A stretch of 9,246 bases of DNA from Bacteroidota bacterium (GTDB lineage Bacteria; Bacteroidota; Bacteroidia; Sphingobacteriales; Sphingobacteriaceae). The stretch spans positions 1 through 9,246 of the forward strand of contig JABDEQ010000059.1 of the NCBI GenBank assembly GCA_013286985.1, in the 5' to 3' direction. The notes beneath the pieces are model-generated. The model did no database searches and was not told where the DNA came from. It saw only the letters and a program-made list of their open reading frames with translations. Position numbers and translations under genes: made by a program. Of the stretch, positions 5,778 to 9,246 are shown one piece after another (positions within the stretch are counted from its first letter, which is position 1; each line of letters starts with the position of its first letter).

Positions 5778-7565
5778 ATGAAAGACCTTGCTTACCTCAA
5801 TAAATTCTTTTACAAATACCGCTGGCGACTTATTCCGGGTGTACTTTTTGTAATTATATCCAATATTTTCGGCGTTTTGCCTGCACAGGTAATTCGTGTG
5901 GCATTTGATTTGGTTACTGAAAATATAGGTACTTATCAGCTATTTTCGGGCTTTAACCGGCAATATGTCATCTATGATATTTTTGGGTCGAGCCTTTTTT
6001 TATTCGGCATCCTGGTATTGGTATTAGCACTATTACGCGGCTTGTTTTTATTTTTTATGCGGCAAACCATCATCCTCATGTCGCGCCATATTGAATATGA
6101 TCTTAAAAATGAGATCTATAGTCATTATCAGTTGTTATCCCTCGCTTTTTACCGCCGCCATAATACCGGCGATTTGATGAATCGTGTAACCGAGGATGTG
6201 AGCCGCGTACGAATGTATTTGGGGCCCGGCATTATGTATACCATTAATACTGTAGTACTGTTTATAATGGTTATTTACGCCATGCTTACGGTTAATATAA
6301 GGCTGGCTGTATTTTCGGTACTGCCATTGCCGGTTTTAGCGATTATTATTTACTATGTAAATAATAATATTAATTATCGCAGCGAAAAAATACAACAGCG
6401 GTTATCGTCATTATCAAGTTTTGTGCAGGAGAATTTCTCGGGTATCCGGGTTATAAAGTCATACGTTCGTGAGGGTTTTGTGCGAAAAAACTTTGCTGCC
6501 GAAAGTGAGAATTACAAAGTGCACTCTATGGAGCTGGCAAAAGTACAGGCAATGTTTTACCCGCTTATGCTGTTGCTTGTTGGCCTGAGCAATATTATTA
6601 CCATGTACATAGGTGGTATTGAGGTGATGAAAGGCAACATTACATCGGGCAATATTGCTGAGTTCATTGTTTATCTGAACCAGCTTACCTTCCCGGTAAT
6701 ATCACTGGGTTGGGTAACATCACTTATTCAACGTGCCGCAGCTTCCCAAAAACGGATTAACGAGTTTTTACATCAGGAGCCTGAAATTATTTCACCTCTG
6801 GTTGCCAAACAAACTATTGCGGGACAAATTGAATTCAACAATGTGTCCTTTATTTATCCTGACACCGGCATCGAAGCGCTTAAAAACGTATCATTTACAG
6901 CAGAACCCGGCGAAATGATTGCCATTATTGGCCGTACGGGGTCGGGAAAATCAACTATCGCCAACTTAATTATGCGAATGTATGATACCACAGCCGGCAA
7001 TATTTTAATTGACAAACAGTCCGTTAAATCACTGAACCTGGAAGGCTACCGATCGCAAATAGGCTTTGTACCGCAAGAGGTTTTCTTATTTTCTGATACA
7101 ATAGCCAATAATATTGCCTTTAGTGCCGATACGCTGAATATGCCGGCCGTTGAGCAAGCTGCCAGGGATGCAGCGGTTTACAGCAATATAATGGAGCTTG
7201 AAAAAGGTTTTGAAACTTTGATCGGCGAGCGTGGCGTAACGCTATCAGGAGGGCAAAAGCAACGTGTATCTATAGCCAGGGCTATTGTAAAGCAGCCGCA
7301 GATATTAATTTTTGATGATTGCCTTTCGGCTGTTGATACCCGTACAGAGGAAGAAATACTGAGCCACCTGGGCCGCAACATGCAAGGCAAAACGAGCATA
7401 ATTATTGCGCACCGCATATCAACCATAAAAAACGCCGATAAGATACTGGTAATGGATAAAGGCGAAATTATTGAGCAAGGCAACCATTCTTACCTGATGC
7501 AATTAAAGGGAATTTATTTTGAATTGTACGAAAAACAATTGCTTGAAGAAGAAGAAAATGCCTAA
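5778..7565 (+). CDS. ABC exporter half-transporter (type I, MdlA/YheI-like), degenerate catalytic Glu
   Basis: This 595-residue protein has a membrane domain (about 1-330, six predicted helices, with helix pairs near 17-36 and 70-93, 153-171 and 175-195, 259-282 and 291-315) fused to an ATPase domain (350-580). Motifs are FYRRHNTGDLMNRVTEDV (124-141, coupling region), Walker A GRTGSGKST (385-393), Q-loop Gln433, signature LSGGQ (489-493), Walker B ILIFDD (509-514), D-loop SAVD (517-520) and switch His545. The catalytic position after Walker B is Asp514 where most exporters have Glu, as in MdlA, YheI/BmrC and TM287, which work as one half of heterodimers. Substrate is unknown; lipids or drugs are usual for the class. 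The ATG at 5778 is chosen because the frame's upstream TTG (5730) lies inside the promoter. No partner gene is in the window. Confidence 0.9.
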   Translation: MKDLAYLNKFFYKYRWRLIPGVLFVIISNIFGVLPAQVIRVAFDLVTENIGTYQLFSGFNRQYVIYDIFGSSLFLFGILVLVLALLRGLFLFFMRQTIILMSRHIEYDLKNEIYSHYQLLSLAFYRRHNTGDLMNRVTEDVSRVRMYLGPGIMYTINTVVLFIMVIYAMLTVNIRLAVFSVLPLPVLAIIIYYVNNNINYRSEKIQQRLSSLSSFVQENFSGIRVIKSYVREGFVRKNFAAESENYKVHSMELAKVQAMFYPLMLLLVGLSNIITMYIGGIEVMKGNITSGNIAEFIVYLNQLTFPVISLGWVTSLIQRAAASQKRINEFLHQEPEIISPLVAKQTIAGQIEFNNVSFIYPDTGIEALKNVSFTAEPGEMIAIIGRTGSGKSTIANLIMRMYDTTAGNILIDKQSVKSLNLEGYRSQIGFVPQEVFLFSDTIANNIAFSADTLNMPAVEQAARDAAVYSNIMELEKGFETLIGERGVTLSGGQKQRVSIARAIVKQPQILIFDDCLSAVDTRTEEEILSHLGRNMQGKTSIIIAHRISTIKNADKILVMDKGEIIEQGNHSYLMQLKGIYFELYEKQLLEEEENA

Positions 7566-7622
7566 AATTTAATTTTTAATAACATAATTACATAAAAAGT
7601 TTAATAATATTCAATTATGTCA

Positions 7623-7650
7623 TTGTACTTTGAAAATTTTTTTATATTTA
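7623..7650 (+). promoter_or_regulatory. Candidate promoter of the PUR-alpha-like gene
   Basis: TTG (7623-7625), a 17-base spacer and TATATTTA (7643-7650) match the Bacteroidota promoter with one mismatch in the -7 box (A for G). The expected start near 7657 leaves a leader of about 28 bases. The surrounding 119-base gap is very AT-rich, so chance matches are likely; the 8-base inverted repeat ACATAATT/AATTATGT (7582-7589, 7613-7620) lies just upstream. Confidence 0.4.
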
Positions 7651-7684
7651 TGCCAACCAAAACTAGTTACAATAAAAATATATT

Positions 7685-8014
7685 ATGGGAGATTTTGAAA
7701 ATAGAGAGCGTGAAGAAGTTTATTCAAAGAAAGTAAGAGCAGGTAAAAGAACTTATTTTTTCGATGTAAAAGCAACAAGGTCAAATGATTACTACGTTAC
7801 CATTACCGAAAGCAAAAAACGTTTGGAAGATGGAGTTTTTATTAAACACAAGATTTTTTTATATAAAGAAGATTTTGAAAAGTTTGCCGAAGGCTTAAAA
7901 GACACCGTAGATTACATCAAAGCAAACCAGGAAGTAATTGAAAAACGCTACGAATACAACGAATCACCCGAAATTGCTAAAACTGCTGACGAAGACTTCT
8001 CTTTCGAAATTTAA
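7685..8014 (+). CDS. PUR-alpha-like single-stranded nucleic-acid-binding protein (DUF3276)
   Basis: This 109-residue protein matches the small bacterial PUR-alpha family (DUF3276), common in Bacteroidota and also present in Borrelia as BpuR. Each PUR unit is a four-stranded sheet plus a helix: the strands are seen in VYSKKVRAGKRTYFFDVKA (12-30), YYVTITESKKR (36-46) and KHKIFLYKED (54-63), and the helix in FEKFAEGLKDTVDYI (64-78). Many Lys/Arg and aromatic residues on the strands fit binding to single-stranded DNA or RNA. A charged tail (79-109, ending acidic) follows. One repeat is present, so a dimer is expected. The start ATG at 7685 follows an AT-rich leader without a Shine-Dalgarno sequence. 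It has its own likely promoter and ends in a strong terminator. The regulatory target is unknown. Confidence 0.9.
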   Translation: MGDFENREREEVYSKKVRAGKRTYFFDVKATRSNDYYVTITESKKRLEDGVFIKHKIFLYKEDFEKFAEGLKDTVDYIKANQEVIEKRYEYNESPEIAKTADEDFSFEI

Positions 8015-8043
8015 TTTGAACTAACTAAACAAACTAAATACTG

Positions 8044-8068
8044 AAAAACCTGCTTTATGCAGGTTTTT
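8044..8068. terminator. Bidirectional rho-independent terminator between convergent genes
   Basis: AAAAACCTGC (8044-8053) pairs perfectly with GCAGGTTTTT (8059-8068) around the loop TTTAT. The A tract on one side and T tract on the other give a U-run on both strands, so it can end the PUR-alpha-like transcript (plus) and the mgtE transcript (minus). It lies 29 bases after the first stop codon and 19 bases after the mgtE stop. Confidence 0.92.
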
Positions 8069-8087
8069 CTATTTTGTAATACTTGTA

Positions 8088-9246
8088 TTATTTATGAATC
8101 GGTGCAGGATGCTGCAAAATATGCCCGAAAATCAGCATGGCTATATTAAAGTAAATTACAAGGCCCGTAACATCTACCAAAGTAGCTACAAATGGTGCAG
8201 ATGAGGTTGCCGGATCAAAACCAAGCTTCTTTAGCACCAAAGGCAACATTGAGCCTGCCAACGATCCCCAAAGCACTACACCTATTAATGAAAAACCAAC
8301 GGTAAAGGCCATTAACAACCAATGTTCGCCATAAATATCGCTGAAAGTAGTCCAGATAGCTACCCGCGAAAAACCGATAACACCTAATATTGCGCCCAGC
8401 ATTAAACCCGATATAATTTCACGCCGCATTACGCGCCACCAGTCAATCAGTTTAACTTCCCCTAAAGCCATTGCCTGTATAATCAGCGTAGATGCCTGTG
8501 AACCGCTATTACCCCCACTTGAAATAATAAGCGGAACGAAAAACGCCAGCATAGTTAACGAAGCCAACTCTCCGCCGTACGATTGCATAGCTGTAGTGGT
8601 AAGCATTTCGCTTAAAAACAAAATGATCAGCCACCCTACCCTCTTCCTTACCAATTTAATCAGGCTGATATCCAGATAGGGTTCGTCAAGTGCTTCGGTG
8701 CCGCCAATTTTTTGTATATCCTCTTTATATTCTTCGTTAGCTATCCAAAGTATATCATCAACGGTAACAATCCCCAGTAAAACGTTTGCATCATCAGTAA
8801 CCGGCAAAGCCGTACGGTTATTCATTCTGAAAATATTTATGGCCTCTTCTTGCGGGTCTGTTGCTTTCAACGCTACCAAACGGCCATCCATCAGCTGGCT
8901 CACTTTAGTTTCGGGCTCAACCAGCAATATCTCGCGAATGCGGATATCATCCAGCAAAACACCTTTATCACCCAAAACATAAATTACATCAATGGTTTCA
9001 GAGTCCTTGCCATATTGGCGAATATGATCCAATACCTTTTGTACGTCCCAGCTCTTTTTTACGGCAATATAATCAGGCGTCATCAACCTGCCTACACTGT
9101 CTTCTTCATAGCCAAGCAACTGCAATGTTTCTTTGCGATCGTCAGGAGATAGGTGTTGAATTAATTTCTGAACAGTTTTACCATGCAACTCGCTGAAAAG
9201 CGAAGTGCGGTCATCAGGAGGAAGCTCGTTAACAATTTCAATTACC
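8088..9246 (-). CDS. mgtE: Magnesium channel/transporter MgtE (N-terminus beyond window edge)
   Basis: The frame is open to the right edge, giving 385 residues; MgtE is usually about 450, so some 65 N-terminal residues are missing. The apparent start at 9188 is a TTG codon inside the protein, since upstream codons continue the MgtE_N helical repeat (LPPDDRTSLFSEL at 8-20, then LSPDDRKETLQLL at 32-44). Order: end of the N domain (1-50), two CBS domains (about 55-115 and 117-170) that sense cytoplasmic Mg2+, a linking plug helix (172-195), and the five-helix pore (200-376). Pore motifs are VPLIISSGGNSGSQ (237-250) and DPATSSAPFVATLVDVTG (344-361); Asp358 of DVTG corresponds to the pore Mg2+-binding Asp of the Thermus channel. 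It works as a homodimer in the inner membrane. Its promoter, and any riboswitch, would lie outside the window. Confidence 0.95.
   Translation of the reverse strand, partial: VIEIVNELPPDDRTSLFSELHGKTVQKLIQHLSPDDRKETLQLLGYEEDSVGRLMTPDYIAVKKSWDVQKVLDHIRQYGKDSETIDVIYVLGDKGVLLDDIRIREILLVEPETKVSQLMDGRLVALKATDPQEEAINIFRMNNRTALPVTDDANVLLGIVTVDDILWIANEEYKEDIQKIGGTEALDEPYLDISLIKLVRKRVGWLIILFLSEMLTTTAMQSYGGELASLTMLAFFVPLIISSGGNSGSQASTLIIQAMALGEVKLIDWWRVMRREIISGLMLGAILGVIGFSRVAIWTTFSDIYGEHWLLMAFTVGFSLIGVVLWGSLAGSMLPLVLKKLGFDPATSSAPFVATLVDVTGLVIYFNIAMLIFGHILQHPAPIHK

Noticed and set aside
7582..7620. 8-base inverted repeat ACATAATT/AATTATGT after the ABC exporter gene, considered as its terminator.
   Set aside because: The stem is all weak pairs but one, the loop is 23 bases and no T tract follows at the stem's end; chance is likely in such AT-rich sequence.
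9182..9188. TTG at 9186-9188 as the start codon of mgtE.
   Set aside because: The frame continues upstream to the window edge with residues that fit the MgtE N domain, so the gene is cut by the edge and does not start here.
1..9246. Search for CRISPR arrays, insertion sequences, tRNA or rRNA genes, toxin-antitoxin or defence modules.
   Set aside because: Genes fill almost the whole window, all belong to known core families, and no spaced repeats, terminal inverted repeats or cloverleaf patterns were seen.

Overview
The window looks like ordinary core chromosome of a Bacteroidota bacterium, most likely Sphingobacteriaceae (Mucilaginibacter or Pedobacter type). The reasons are an AT-leaning base composition, no clear Shine-Dalgarno sequences, promoters of the Bacteroidota form TTG-N(about 20)-TAnnTTTG, a long NusB of about 315 residues, a PUR-alpha/DUF3276 protein, and the gene order nusB - DUF1573 - yajC - ybbR - coaE. 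The genus is inference; no rRNA or other marker is present.

Layout. Positions 1-5515 form a minus-strand series, read right to left: a leucine-type amino-acid dehydrogenase (4430-5515), NusB (3422-4369), a DUF1573 lipoprotein (2905-3342), YajC (2570-2893), a YbbR-domain membrane protein (1507-2454), dephospho-CoA kinase CoaE (905-1507, overlapping ybbR by one base) and a ligase-associated MBL-fold DNA exonuclease cut by the left edge (1-838). A divergent control region (5516-5777) carries two back-to-back promoters with the same -7 sequence, TACTTTTG. To the right, on the plus strand, are a type I ABC exporter half-transporter of the MdlA/YheI type (5778-7565) and a small PUR-alpha-like nucleic-acid-binding protein (7685-8014). 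A rho-independent hairpin terminator (8044-8068) separates that gene from a convergent MgtE magnesium channel (8088-9246), whose N-terminus lies beyond the right edge. No gene-free stretch exceeds 300 bases; the longest is the 262-base divergent region.

How the genes fit together. The minus-strand set is housekeeping: branched-chain amino-acid turnover, rRNA transcription antitermination, a Sec-translocon accessory, the last step of CoA synthesis and DNA repair. The plus-strand ABC exporter and PUR protein are probably separately controlled. Proximity here reflects conserved synteny more than one pathway.

I found no defence system, mobile element, CRISPR array, RNA gene or clearly new system. 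The observations most worth checking are a threefold internal repeat inside the enlarged NusB, two promoter motifs that contradict the longest-ORF starts of the dehydrogenase and the ABC exporter, an Asp in place of the catalytic Glu in the ABC ATPase with no partner subunit beside it, and two intergenic hairpin or repeat structures in the minus-strand series.
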